From: Erwinia_E haradaeae_E
Lineage (GTDB): Bacteria > Pseudomonadota > Gammaproteobacteria > Enterobacterales > Enterobacteriaceae
Length of the DNA: 64,000 nucleotides
Assembly: GCF_900699015.1 (NCBI RefSeq)
Contig: NZ_LR217737.1
Coordinates: 992,001 to 1,056,000, forward strand
Reading direction: 5' to 3'
Position 1 is the stretch's first letter. Each line of letters begins with the position of its first letter. Position numbers and translations under genes: made by a program. The notes below the pieces were generated by a model, which was given only the letters and a program-made list of their open reading frames with translations, was not told the DNA's origin and did not search any database. This document shows positions 12,227-23,207 of the stretch, in pieces.

Positions 12227-13931
12227 ATAAATTTAATAACTATAAGTTATTCATACTCACAAATTATATGCTAACTAAATACGATAACCATCGTCTTCAG
12301 AGACATGTACAACTAATTTTAGATTAGAGGTCTTATCAGATCCAATAGACTATATAATTAGATTACTCATCTATAAATAATTTTTATTATTATTAGAATA
12401 GATAATTAAAATATAATAGAATAGTTTATTCAAAAAAAATCTAAACAGCTCTAATCTATCAATATTTATTAATTTAATATTATCTTTAATATACAAACCT
12501 ATAACTCAATACCAGATTAAATCACCAATTAAAAACCCCATAAATCTCTATTAAATCGCTTCTAAAATTACAAAAAATATTATACATTATTATAAATAAA
12601 TATCACAGGCTTTTTATATTATATCTTAAGATAACACCCTTATATACTAACCAAATCACAAATTATATATGGATCTATATACTGAATTTATATATAAATA
12701 CGCCTATTATGTAACCCTTCATCTCAGATTAATATCAAAACTTCCATATTTTATAGAAAGATGTTAACTAGGTACTAGAATCGTTCTATACAAATTTCTA
12801 TCAATCCAATTAAAAATCTATTAATATTTTCTATACGAAAAAGATAAATAAATTAACATTCTTTACGAATAAAGAAAAACTATATAAACTATCTATTATA
12901 TTTAATTTTTATTGAATTTTTATTTAGGTTTAAAATACATGATTTGATAGATTAAATATATAGCAAAATATATAATTATACCTTTATATAGGCATATATC
13001 AAGGCATGATTATATGATGTATTATTTAATATATCTATATCTTATATCTAATACATAAAAAATTTTAAAAGATCGACAAAAATATATATTTAATTCTATC
13101 AACTAAGTTATTACCTCTTATTTACACAGTAAATCTTTTTTTCGTAAAAAGAAAATAAAAAATATAGATATATTTATTTATAAAATAAAATCTATCTATA
13201 TAAATTAGCAATATCTGTTGATACAGCCATCTAAATTGTTATAAATAAAATATTAAAATATCTAATCTGCATGACTATATAAAAAAAATAAGAGTAGAAT
13301 TATACTTTTAGTATAAGATACAATCTTATCAATCTGTATTAATATATAAAATAATTAACTAACATTCTTTGTTCAGAAAAACATATTCTATAGTAGAATA
13401 TAATTCTAAATCGATTATATAAATAAAGGCATACTGACTTACTTATTCCTATAAGATCTATTACATACTTATGATATATATCAATATAATATGAATAAAT
13501 AAGTGTTATTTAATTTTACTGTATTATTATCTATATACATACAATGGACTTGCTTATTATTTCACAATCTTAATTAAGATTCATATCAATTAAAAATAAT
13601 CTCATATGTATTCTATCCTATTTCTGTAGTTCTTTTACACCAATCTAAAATCCATATTTCTATTTCAAAATTTTAAAACATTATTACTATATGTAATCAA
13701 ATATAGTATTAATATAAGATGTTTATATAAATTTAATAACCGTATATTACTATAATAAATTATTCATTCTAGTATACTAATAAAATTTTGTAGAATAAAA
13801 CTCTTCCCAACACTTAATATGTTTATTGTAAGTAACATGGATTCAATTAAAAACATGCAAACTATCTAATACACATCCATTGTACAACTCAGTTATGACA
13901 TATCTAATTAAAATATTTTAGAGACTAAACC
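12227..13931. other. 1.7 kb gene-free AT-rich region between pitA and rseC
   Basis: I see no reading frame, RNA gene or strong hairpin here. In E. coli rseC follows rpoE-rseA-rseB, so this is the interval where those genes would lie if the order were ancestral. No residue of them is readable. Confidence 0.55.
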
Positions 13932-14396
13932 ATGATTACAGTATGGGCAACAGTAATAAAGTATCAAGATGGTCTTACTACATTATATGTTGAAAGAAAT
14001 AGATCTTGCACAGATTGTATATCTTGTGTAAAATTTCAACAAATTATGTTTAAAAAACATACTTCTAAAAATTTATATATAATTGCATTACCCAATAATC
14101 CACACCTTTTTCCAAAACAACGAATTCAAATAGGTCTACCTAAAACTAGAATACTCACTATAGCTTTACTTTTTTATATAAATCCGTTACTTAGTTTATT
14201 AATAATAGGAACCCTATTCGAAATGTTTTTTAAAACTGATCTAGCAGCAATAACAGGAGTATTCCTAGGAGGAATCAGCGGATTTTTTCTAACCAAATAT
14301 TTATCTATCTTATTAATACGATCACCATTATTTCAACCAGTAATTATCTATAGCTCTCTACTACCTAACTACTGCCATCTGTCTATAAATAACTGA
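13932..14396 (+). CDS. rseC: RseC/MucC-family inner-membrane protein
   Basis: RseC is a two-span inner-membrane protein that in E. coli is the last gene of the sigma-E operon and has also been connected with SoxR reduction and thiamine synthesis. This 154-residue copy is divergent but keeps the family plan: an N-terminal WATV segment, a cysteine cluster (Cys26, Cys29, Cys32 in CTDCISC), a short beta-rich domain, and two membrane helices at about residues 74-96 and 101-125 with the glycine-rich GGISGFF. RpoE, RseA and RseB are not next to it, so its original regulatory context is gone. Identity to E. coli looks low, which makes this the least conserved called protein. Confidence 0.88.
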   Translation: MITVWATVIKYQDGLTTLYVERNRSCTDCISCVKFQQIMFKKHTSKNLYIIALPNNPHLFPKQRIQIGLPKTRILTIALLFYINPLLSLLIIGTLFEMFFKTDLAAITGVFLGGISGFFLTKYLSILLIRSPLFQPVIIYSSLLPNYCHLSINN

Positions 14397-16121
14397 TCAC
14401 TCTTTATTTGACTTTTTAGTAAACTACTAAACTTTCAGATAATAAACGTTTTTAATATTGAATATTAATCAGAATCGTCGTTCATATAAAAAACTTGCCA
14501 TATTAAAATATAAAATATAATTAACTAGTATAAATGATCTAAACCATACAAAATATAAAAAATTATAAATAATAATGTCAATTTCATAAGTTATTCAACT
14601 TAATAAATTTTATTACAACTATTATAAGAAAATATCAGTTTATAATAATAAAAATTTTTCTATATTTTAGATAAGAAATATCAATTAGTTTTATTGACAT
14701 ATAATAAATATTATTTTATTAATATATTAATATCATTATTAATATTAATTATATATCAATTCATTCATAATACAGTAAAATACTATATTCATATATATTA
14801 TTTGATTACAAGTAAATATATAAAAAATTGTTTTATAATCAAAATATACAAATTTTATATATATAATTACTATTATTTTTTTTAAAAATTTCATTTTTAT
14901 TATTAAGATAATAATCTTTCATAAAAATAACAAATAAAATACTTGTATAACCTCTATTTTTTTAAAAAAGATGGAATAATCTTAATATAAAAATAATAAT
15001 AAATAAAATCTATTATTTAATACAATCATTTATATAGTGAATTTTATCAAAAAATATGACATAATATGTCATATTATAATATAATAATGCTAATATAGTT
15101 CTAGTAACTTCACTAATACAATACCAATGAAAATACAATATAAATTAACTAAGCTTTGATATAAATATAATCACATGTAATACACTATATTTAGATTTAC
15201 TTAAAAACGTCATTAATAAAAATTAAATAATCTAAATTAGATCAAGGTATTATATAATAATACCATACTAAAACTTTTTATAAAAAGTACTAAATATATC
15301 TTAGTATCTCTAACGTCATTTAGATATAGATACTCGTAAATTTCCAGTTAATAAGAAATAAAAATATACTATAAAAATTAGATTTTTAATTTAAAATACG
15401 ATAAAATTAATTATTTTATAATTATGTAATAAAATTTATTGTTACAAATTCTTATTGCATATGAACTATATCATATGTTTTTACAAAAAACAGAAAGTAA
15501 TTTTTGTAATTCTAACAATACTAACAAAAAATAAAATATAAAATATTATATAATATATTAGATATCTTCAACGAATCAGTAATAAAAAAAACTACAGGAT
15601 ATCTATACAATATCACCAGCATCTTACTTCTGAAGACCTATTAATCTCACTGCAGATTATAATAACATATATTTATATTATGAATTCTATACTCCGCTAT
15701 GCTAATTATCACTCTACAATCTAATAATCTGATTGCATAATCAAAATAAAGAAAAAATCAACTTAGAAACATGAAAGATACATAACTATGTTTAAATCCT
15801 ACTTTAATAATTTTATATAAAGCAGACCATCATATATATAAATCAATCAACTATAGATATTCTATCATATCTCAACCATACTCTAAAAAATCTGATATTA
15901 TCTAAACTTATAAATCTTCATATCTTCTATCACATAGAAGAATATTACAAGTAAAATATCCATATATGAATATGTAGCTGATATAAAGACATACTTGTAA
16001 ACCAGTTTAGTATATACATCACTATTTACTATAATTATACCATACTCTACATCATAACAATCATATTATTCATTTATTCAAGTTTACTAAATACTAGATA
16101 ATTCTAAATACAGGACTTATT
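14397..16121. other. 1.7 kb gene-free AT-rich region between rseC and cysQ
   Basis: Extremely AT-rich. A 63-codon frame at 14694-14885 is almost entirely Ile, Tyr, Lys and Asn and is judged spurious. Positions about 15590-15660 are slightly richer in GC but give no readable similarity. Confidence 0.55.
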
Positions 16122-16898
16122 ATGTCAGAGATAAAAAAAATAATACAAACAACAGAGATGCTAGATAAAATTTGCTGTCTAGCCTATCAGGCAGGTTGTG
16201 CTATTGAAAAAGTATATAATGGACTAATACCCTTAAATATAGAAATAAAACCTGATCAATCTATGGTCACCAATGCAGATCTTACAGCACATAAGATTAT
16301 CGTAGAAGGACTCAAGATATTAACCCCTGAAATACCAATTTTATCTGAAGAAAAGTCAATACCCTGGATATATCGAAAAAACTGGGAACAATACTGGTTA
16401 GTGGACCCCCTTGATGGGACCACAGAATTTCTTAACCATAATGATGAGTTTACAGTCAATATTGCGTTTATTGAGTCCGGAATACCCGTATTAGGTGTAA
16501 TATATGCACCAGCATTAAAAATAATGTATTATGCACTAAAAAATCAAGCCTGGAAAAAAGAAAACGGATTGAATATAAAAATCCATGTAAAAAATGTAAA
16601 CCCACCTATAGTAGTTATTAGCCGCTCACACAATAATAAAAAATTAAATAGTTACCTCAAGACACTAACAAAACATCGAATCACTAAGATTGGATCTTCC
16701 TTAAAATTCTGTATGATAGCTGAAGGAACAGCACAAATCTATCCGCGATTAGGAGCTACTCATATTTGGGATACAGGTGCGGGTCATGCAATTGCTGTAG
16801 CCTCAGGAGCGAAAATGACTGATTTACAAGGGAAAAATATAGATTATTTACCTTCAAAATCATATGTTAATCCAGAATTCATCGTATCATTAATATAA
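16122..16898 (+). CDS. cysQ: 3'(2'),5'-bisphosphate nucleotidase CysQ
   Basis: CysQ hydrolyses 3'-phosphoadenosine 5'-phosphate (pAp) to AMP, relieving pAp inhibition of oligoribonuclease and sulfur metabolism. It belongs to the inositol monophosphatase superfamily. Motif 1 (LSEE, then DPLDGTTEF) and motif 2 (WDTGAGHAIA), which bind the catalytic metals, are intact. The ATG chosen follows CAGGA at a good distance and gives 258 residues, 12 longer than E. coli CysQ, whose first residues MLDQVC align with a downstream Met at residue 13 (ATG at 16158). The extension may be real or the shorter start may be used. It is not next to other sulfur genes. Confidence 0.95.
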   Translation: MSEIKKIIQTTEMLDKICCLAYQAGCAIEKVYNGLIPLNIEIKPDQSMVTNADLTAHKIIVEGLKILTPEIPILSEEKSIPWIYRKNWEQYWLVDPLDGTTEFLNHNDEFTVNIAFIESGIPVLGVIYAPALKIMYYALKNQAWKKENGLNIKIHVKNVNPPIVVISRSHNNKKLNSYLKTLTKHRITKIGSSLKFCMIAEGTAQIYPRLGATHIWDTGAGHAIAVASGAKMTDLQGKNIDYLPSKSYVNPEFIVSLI

Positions 16899-17266
16899 CA
16901 TTTCTTTTAACCATATAAAAATAACAAACTGATTACAATTACCCCTATGTTTATTTAAAAGCTAGTATCCATCATAATTTTTATCTAAAATTATGATATG
17001 GATATTATGGTCTTTCAAATTATTTTCATAATCATTTTAATCTATAATTATATCACCACTTTATATAATAAGGCTAAAACCATAATTTAAAAAAAATCAC
17101 TAAATAAAATAACTATCAAGTACTAAAAATAATAGATAAGAATTATCTAAACTAAAAATAAAAAATACCAATTACCAATTATCAAACCTACTATATAGAA
17201 CAACCTTTATAAGTAAAAATTAAATAAATGTAATACTTTTTATTTATAATAAGATCTTATCTATAA
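16899..17266. other. Spacer between convergent cysQ and purB
   Basis: The 368 bases contain the imperfect hairpin at 16966-17004, a plausible terminator for cysQ, and otherwise nothing recognisable. Confidence 0.5.
16966..17004 (+). terminator. Candidate transcription terminator hairpin after cysQ
   Basis: An outer 7-bp stem (16966-16972 with 16998-17004) and an inner 9-bp stem (16973-16981 with 16987-16995), separated by a two-base bulge on the right side, surround a five-base loop. It starts 68 bases after the cysQ stop. There is no long U-tract afterwards, so its strength is uncertain. Confidence 0.4.
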
Positions 17267-18634
17267 CTATAAATCATCAACAATACTCACAGAGTGACCT
17301 ATATAAGTTGATGGACTCATGTTTTGTAAACGTATTTTTTCTTTTTGAGGTAATGCCAAGTCTTCAATAAAATCAGTTATATCTTTAGCACTAACTTTCT
17401 TACCACGAGTGAGCTCTTTCAGTTGATCATAAGGTCCATTCATACCATATCGACGCATCACCATCTGAATCGGCTCCGCTAATACCTCCCAATGACCATC
17501 AAGCTCTGCTGATAAGGAATCATGATTTACTTCTAATTTTGAAAGACCATGGAGAGTTGATTGATAAGCAATTAAAGCATAACTAAATCCTACTCCTATA
17601 TTTCGTAATACAGTTGAATCAGTCAAGTCACGTTGCCAACGTGAAATTGGTAACTTTCTTGCTAGATGCTCTAACAGAGTGTTTGCAAGACCTAAATTCC
17701 CTTCAGATTTTTCAAAATCAATAGGATTAATTTTATGAGGCATGGTAGAAGATCCAATCTCTGAAGGAATCATCTTCTGACTGAAATGATTAAGAGAAAT
17801 ATAACCCCATATATCACGATTAAAATCCAGCAGAATAGTATTAAATCGTGTTATACAATGTAACATCTCTGCAATAAAATCATGTGGTTCAATTTGTGTA
17901 GTATAAGGATTCCAGATAATACCAAGAGAAGAGACAAACTCATTACTGAGTTTACGCCAATTCACACTTGGATACGAAGCCACATGAGCATTATAATTAC
18001 CAACTGCACCATTCATTTTACCTAAAATCTCAATATTTTCTAATTGCCTTAATTGACGCTGAAATCGATAACATACATTAGCCATCTCCTTGCCTAATGT
18101 GGTAGTAGTAGCAGGTTGCCCATGCGTCCGCGCTAAAAGCGGAATGTCTCGATATTTTATAGATAACATTTTCACTACATTAATAATTTCTTTCCAATAT
18201 GGAATAATAATTTCACATCGCGCAGTTTTTAACATTAATGCATATGCAAGATTGTTAATGTCTTCAGAAGTACAAGAAAAATGAATAAATTCAGAAATAG
18301 AGCTCAAAGAAGGAATAGCCGAAACTTTTTCTTTTAAAAAATATTCTACTGCTTTTACATCATGATTAATTGTTTTTTCAATTCTCTTAATTCGGATAGC
18401 ATCTTCAGTATTGAAAGAGCTAATAATTCTATCAAGAAAGTCATTCTCTTCAGAAGAAAATACAGGCACCTCATCAATGTCTAAACAAGAAGAAAGTTGT
18501 TGTAACCAACGCACTTCCACCTCAATACGAAACTTTAATAGAGCATATTCACTAAAAATTACTCGTAACGGAGTTACCTGATGACCATATCGACCATCGA
18601 TAGGAGAAACGGCAGTTAATGAAGATAATTCCAT
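17267..18634 (-). CDS. purB: Adenylosuccinate lyase
   Basis: PurB catalyses two fumarate-releasing eliminations in purine synthesis: SAICAR to AICAR, and adenylosuccinate to AMP. The 455-residue product is full length. The superfamily signature SSTMPHKINPIDFEKSEG (about residues 295-312, with the catalytic serine loop and Lys301/Asn303), the general acid/base His171 in ARTHGQPAT, and TSEDINNLA are all present. A GGAG ribosome-binding site lies about ten bases upstream of the ATG. It is the last gene of the conserved mnmA-hflD-purB cluster, 24 bases after hflD, so co-transcription is likely. Confidence 0.98.
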   Translation of the reverse strand: MELSSLTAVSPIDGRYGHQVTPLRVIFSEYALLKFRIEVEVRWLQQLSSCLDIDEVPVFSSEENDFLDRIISSFNTEDAIRIKRIEKTINHDVKAVEYFLKEKVSAIPSLSSISEFIHFSCTSEDINNLAYALMLKTARCEIIIPYWKEIINVVKMLSIKYRDIPLLARTHGQPATTTTLGKEMANVCYRFQRQLRQLENIEILGKMNGAVGNYNAHVASYPSVNWRKLSNEFVSSLGIIWNPYTTQIEPHDFIAEMLHCITRFNTILLDFNRDIWGYISLNHFSQKMIPSEIGSSTMPHKINPIDFEKSEGNLGLANTLLEHLARKLPISRWQRDLTDSTVLRNIGVGFSYALIAYQSTLHGLSKLEVNHDSLSAELDGHWEVLAEPIQMVMRRYGMNGPYDQLKELTRGKKVSAKDITDFIEDLALPQKEKIRLQNMSPSTYIGHSVSIVDDL

Positions 18635-18658
18635 TTATTTTACTCCAAGATAAAAATA

Positions 18659-19303
18659 TTAAGTATTATCTATATTTATAGATTCGAGTATATCTTTTGC
18701 TGATTTTACTAAATTTTTTCTAAAAAAAAGCAACTGAAAACGACTACCACCTACTTGCTTCCATAACATAGCAGAACGAATACCTGTAAGTAATATTGCA
18801 CGAACTTGATTTTGTATATGCATATTTTCCAATATAGTTTTAGATCCAGAAACCTGAATACGAGGACCAAGAGGTCTAATTATATTAGTATAAATTTCTG
18901 CGATTATACTTATTATTTTAGAAGAGTCTATAACATGATTTTCTAATTGTTTAGCAAGATCCGTAATACATATAGATAGATCTTTTAATGCTATTTTACT
19001 AACCTGCAACTGACGTTCTAGCATTAGAATGCCCATAGTATAGTGAGTAATTTCATTTGTTAAACCCTGATAAATTCTACCATTTAATAATCCTATTAAA
19101 GTTTTTAAACCACACTGAATATTAGATTCCTTATTACCAAAAACAGACAATGTAGAAACTGGATGCAAATCTAACAAACTATTTAGAGAGGTTTGTAATG
19201 CTTCTGTCGAGCATTTACCATGATGCGCTAACTGCTGAACCAAACGCGTAGCTTGACAGATACCTGCTAAAGAAATGGTAATATTATAAATTTTTTTTTC
19301 CAC
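18659..19303 (-). CDS. hflD: HflD, high-frequency lysogenisation protein
   Basis: HflD is a peripheral membrane protein that in E. coli binds phage lambda CII and modulates its FtsH-dependent turnover; its housekeeping role is not known. The 214-residue product matches the family length (213) and its position between mnmA and purB is diagnostic. The start is GTG, preceded by AAGGAGT lying inside the last codons of mnmA; the mnmA stop is two bases from this GTG, so translation is probably coupled. Codons 2-5 contain a run of nine A. It is a helical protein with no membrane segment or catalytic motif visible. Confidence 0.93.
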   Translation of the reverse strand: MEKKIYNITISLAGICQATRLVQQLAHHGKCSTEALQTSLNSLLDLHPVSTLSVFGNKESNIQCGLKTLIGLLNGRIYQGLTNEITHYTMGILMLERQLQVSKIALKDLSICITDLAKQLENHVIDSSKIISIIAEIYTNIIRPLGPRIQVSGSKTILENMHIQNQVRAILLTGIRSAMLWKQVGGSRFQLLFFRKNLVKSAKDILESINIDNT

Positions 19304-19305
19304 AG

Positions 19306-20433
19306 TTACTCCTTATTTCTCCAGTAACATGGAAGTAAAGGCAAACGATTTTCAATAATTCCACCACCAATGCATACATCATTAAGGTAAAATACTCCAG
19401 ATTGACCAGGTGTAACAGCTGCCACAGGATATTGAAAATTTACTACAATACGATCACTATTTAATGGCGTCAAAGTACATGGAATATCTTCCTGCTGGTA
19501 ACGAGTTTTTACAACACACCTAAATTTAGTTGTTAATAAATTGTTATTCACCCAATGTAACTCTCGAACTATTATCCCTACTGACATGAGATGAGGATCA
19601 TCGTGTCCTTGTACAACAACTAAAACATTTTGAGAAATATCTTTATCTACCACATACCAAGGATGCTTATTACTGAATGTTTTTCCACCAATCCTTAAAC
19701 CCTTTCTCTGTCCTAATGTATAGTACATCAGTCCTCGATGCTCACCGAGCTTATCACCATATACAGAAATAATTTTACCAGGCTGTTCTGGTAAATAGCG
19801 TGCAATAAATGTGCTAAAATTACGTTTACCAATAAAACAAATACCAGTTGAATCTTTTTTCTGCGCTGTAGCTAACCCAATTTTTAAAGCAATGTTGCGT
19901 ACATCAAATTTATAAAATTCCCCAAGCGGGAAAAGACTTCGTACAATTTCTTTATATCCTAAAGTATAAAGAAAATAACTTTGATCTTTTTTGCTATCTA
20001 AACCACGTAATAGCTCCACACAACCACTACTGTCTCTACGTCGAACATAGTGTCCAGTAGCAATATAATCAGCACCTAAATCCTCTATCGCAAATTCTAG
20101 AAAAATTTTAAATTTAATCTTTTGATTACAAAGAATATCTGGATTTGGCGTATAACCAGATTTATACTCGTCTAAAAAAGGCTGAAAAACATAATCCCAA
20201 TATTCAGCAGAAAAATTAACAGTATGCAAATCTATACCAAGTTGTTGGCAAACAACCTCTGCATCAGCTAAATCAGATGCTGCTTCACAATGCTCTATCT
20301 CATTGTCACCCTCCCAGTTCTTCATAAATAAACCTTCAACCTGATAACCTTTTTTCTTTAATAAAAAAGCTGCTACAGAAGAATCCACACCACCAGACAT
20401 TCCGACAATTACTTTCTTTTTATGATAAGACAT
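19306..20433 (-). CDS. mnmA: tRNA-specific 2-thiouridylase MnmA
   Basis: MnmA adds sulfur to U34 of the Lys, Glu and Gln tRNAs, taking sulfur from the IscS-Tus relay. The PP-loop GMSGGVDSS binds ATP; the catalytic Cys102 (NPDILCNQ) and persulfide-carrying Cys199 (STGICFIG) are both present. Two consecutive ATG codons exist; the second (20433) is preferred because it gives MSYHKKKVIVGM, aligning with E. coli, and sits better behind the TAGGTG ribosome-binding site. The resulting 375 residues are slightly longer than E. coli (368) through a C-terminal CYWRNKE tail. First gene of the mnmA-hflD-purB operon. Confidence 0.97.
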   Translation of the reverse strand: MSYHKKKVIVGMSGGVDSSVAAFLLKKKGYQVEGLFMKNWEGDNEIEHCEAASDLADAEVVCQQLGIDLHTVNFSAEYWDYVFQPFLDEYKSGYTPNPDILCNQKIKFKIFLEFAIEDLGADYIATGHYVRRRDSSGCVELLRGLDSKKDQSYFLYTLGYKEIVRSLFPLGEFYKFDVRNIALKIGLATAQKKDSTGICFIGKRNFSTFIARYLPEQPGKIISVYGDKLGEHRGLMYYTLGQRKGLRIGGKTFSNKHPWYVVDKDISQNVLVVVQGHDDPHLMSVGIIVRELHWVNNNLLTTKFRCVVKTRYQQEDIPCTLTPLNSDRIVVNFQYPVAAVTPGQSGVFYLNDVCIGGGIIENRLPLLPCYWRNKE

Positions 20434-20609
20434 CATGTCACCTAACTACATAAATCTGATATGAGAGAATTTTAAAAAACAACTCACGCATCTTAATTAT
20501 TATTAATGCCACGATTCAATAATGATAGATTTAGAAAAAATAATATTAGGATTATCATTTAGAACTATTTATAGCTTATTGGATTCAATATAAAGCAATC
20601 TATATGATA

Positions 20610-20638
20610 CATAATTTTACCTGCCTGGTAAAATTATG
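20610..20638. repeat. 12-bp perfect hairpin upstream of mnmA
   Basis: Arms CATAATTTTACC (20610-20621) and its exact complement (20627-20638) enclose the loop TGCCT. It has GC pairs at both ends of the stem and lies about 175 bases upstream of mnmA. It could be a leftover terminator of a lost gene or a 5'-UTR structure. Confidence 0.5.
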
Positions 20639-21306
20639 ACTAAGATACCACTTTATATTCTAAAAAATCATAAGATTCTAATTGCAATCACCAAGAAAAA
20701 GACACCATCACTCACTAGATCACATAATTGTTCAAGATATTGTTATCTTAAAAGAGATATACTAATCAGTAGGTTTTAATCATAATCGAGATAATCTAAT
20801 TACTATATAAATAGTAAAAATATACCTGAGCTCAAGAAAAATTTAAATCTTGAAGTAGGGATGCTTCTATACATCATAGCTTTGCTATCTTTATGATACG
20901 TATCTTTATTTAAATATTAAAATCTTCATATATAATACGATAAATACAAAAACTATATAATACTTGTATAAATTATGTAAAGTTTAGAACTTATATCTGT
21001 AGATCAATATTTGAAGTTAATTTAACAATCATCAATCTAAATCAATTTGAATAAATATTCACGTTATATTTATATAACCAGTATACTATCTATACTAGTA
21101 TGTCAATTAGATACTATCGACATATTGAAATAAAGATAACTAAATATAATAATGTAAAACATCATATGCTTTGATTTATTAAAAAACAATAAACAATAAA
21201 CTGATCTATAAAAATCTTTTAATCAAAAATAAAAATCAAAAACCACTATTATCAAATTAAAAATGATTTATTAATAATTTTTTTAAAATTAAACAATTTT
21301 CAAATA

Positions 21307-21334
21307 AATTATCATTATAATTATAATGATAATT
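21307..21334. repeat. 28-base perfect palindrome
   Basis: A perfectly self-complementary 28-base AT-rich stretch (AATTATCATTATAA is its first half). In such AT-rich DNA it may be accidental. Confidence 0.35.
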
Positions 21335-22490
21335 ATATATTCTGAAGATCAAAAATAAATCATTAAAATACTTTCGTGAATTTCCATATAGTTAATAACT
21401 AGAAGAATATTGTTTTTTAAAAATTTTATGAAATGACTGAAAAAATAAATATCTATATTATATATAGAATAATACAATCAAATAGATGCATTAGTTATCC
21501 AAATTAAAAAACATGAACAAGTAGTCTTTAATTCTAATTATTCCAATATTTTATAAAATTCTGTCTCTAAATTCAATCAAATTATAATTTTATATCACTA
21601 TATATGATATATGTTAACTATAACAGCATCATTATCTATAGAAATAAAATAATAGCTCTTATATTTGGAAGAATAAATTATAACATCTATCATAATGACT
21701 CTAAAAATTATAACCATATGATCATAAATACACTAAATTAAGATTAATTTTGATTGTATGAAATACATTTTCAAGTTAATTTCCTCATTTATATATAAAA
21801 TGAAAGCTTTCAAATGTATTAAAATATTAAACAATCAAATTAATCCATTTTATCACCATAAGTGCTCTAAACTATATCTCTTTTTATCTTTTTTAAAATC
21901 CCGTTTAATTAACTATATGATATCTTTTTTTTTAATTAAAAAATCAATATATTGCTCAAAGATATAATAAAATATATCATTACTTAAATATAATATATGT
22001 ATTAAATTCTCTTCAGAATGAATCATTAGTCCTGATCTAATCACTTTGTATCAAAGTAAACAAGGAAAATAAAAAAAATTAATAAAAAAGATGCGATGAA
22101 TTAAATATAAAGTACATATATATTCATAGGAGACCCTGTTTCTAACTTACATATAAATATCATTTCTCAATCAATATGATAAATCTATTAATTTTCTCAC
22201 TTTATAAAGAAATGACTAAAATAACGATACGCATTTATTAGTATCAATTTTACTCAAACGAACAACTTATCATTTTATACACATAGTGCAAAATAAATTA
22301 AGTTAATAATTGTAGGCATCCTAGATATATATTCTAGTATTCTTATATTAATTCAAATAAAATAATGTCTAAAAATACCTAGACCTTCTATAGATCACGC
22401 TGTATAGGAATTACTTCTATAATATCAAGTAAATAAGCTCACTATAAAATAATATGATACAGTTGTTATTAGCACTATTCAATCATAGTC

Positions 22491-22515
22491 ATCAAGATCT
22501 GATCTTGATCAAGAT
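22491..22515. repeat. Nested inverted repeats built on ATCAAGAT
   Basis: ATCAAGAT and its complement ATCTTGAT are separated by three bases, and the second copy is itself part of a 14-base palindrome (ATCTTGATCAAGAT). The arrangement resembles clustered operator half-sites but no gene lies close by on either side. Confidence 0.3.
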
Positions 22516-22624
22516 TTTTATTTTTCACAACTGTAGATCCTAACGTATCAATACCATATAAAACTATTAAACATAAATATATATAATTAATGTATATTAT
22601 AATTTAATATACAATATATATTAT

Positions 22625-22646
22625 ATTTAGTATACCTATACTAAAT
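22625..22646. repeat. 10-bp inverted repeat with 2-base spacer
   Basis: ATTTAGTATA and its complement flank CC. The form is operator-like, yet the nearest gene (ribE) ends over 500 bases away, so chance is likely. Confidence 0.25.
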
Positions 22647-23207
22647 ATTCTGTATTGTAGAAACATCTTGACTACTGAATTATTAACGTAAGTATAATAA
22701 TCTCATATATATAAAATATATAATATTAGTTAGATTTTTATCCAAAATATCTAAAATAATGGACTCATTATTGTTAATTTCTCTATCTGTCAAAAGACAA
22801 TATAATATAGTAAATATCTATATACATAGATATTTAAAATATATAGCATAATGAATAAAGTTATATTAATCACATATATCCCTTAATAAGTTACATATAA
22901 TGAAAATATTAAATATTAATCTTTCATAAAATAGAATGATAAGTTTATTTTAATAGAAAACATGAATCAACTCCATGTTTTATTTTGTATCAAAAATATT
23001 CTAAATATACATTCTTTGTATACACAAATCATCTAAATCATAATATATACCTTATTGTTATCTTGTCTCCATAAATATAGATTTCCCCATCCATTATTCT
23101 ATATAAGTGATCATTAATCTTTAAAACATATTGTCAAATCATAGAAACAAAATAATTAATGATTCTTTTATGGTGTAAAAGATAATTATATAACCTATAA
23201 AAACTTT

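Larger units (their letters stand above)
20437..23207. other. 2.8 kb gene-free AT-rich region between mnmA and ribE
   Basis: No credible gene. It contains several inverted repeats listed separately (20610-20638, 21307-21334, 22491-22515, 22625-22646). A 69-codon frame at 21758-21967 is AT-driven and was not called. Confidence 0.55.

Noticed and set aside
14694..14885. 63-codon open frame on the plus strand
   Set aside because: Composed almost wholly of Ile, Tyr, Lys, Asn and Phe, as expected from random AT-rich DNA. No ribosome-binding site and no family resemblance.
21758..21967. 69-codon open frame on the plus strand
   Set aside because: Compositionally AT-driven, no ribosome-binding site, no recognisable domain.
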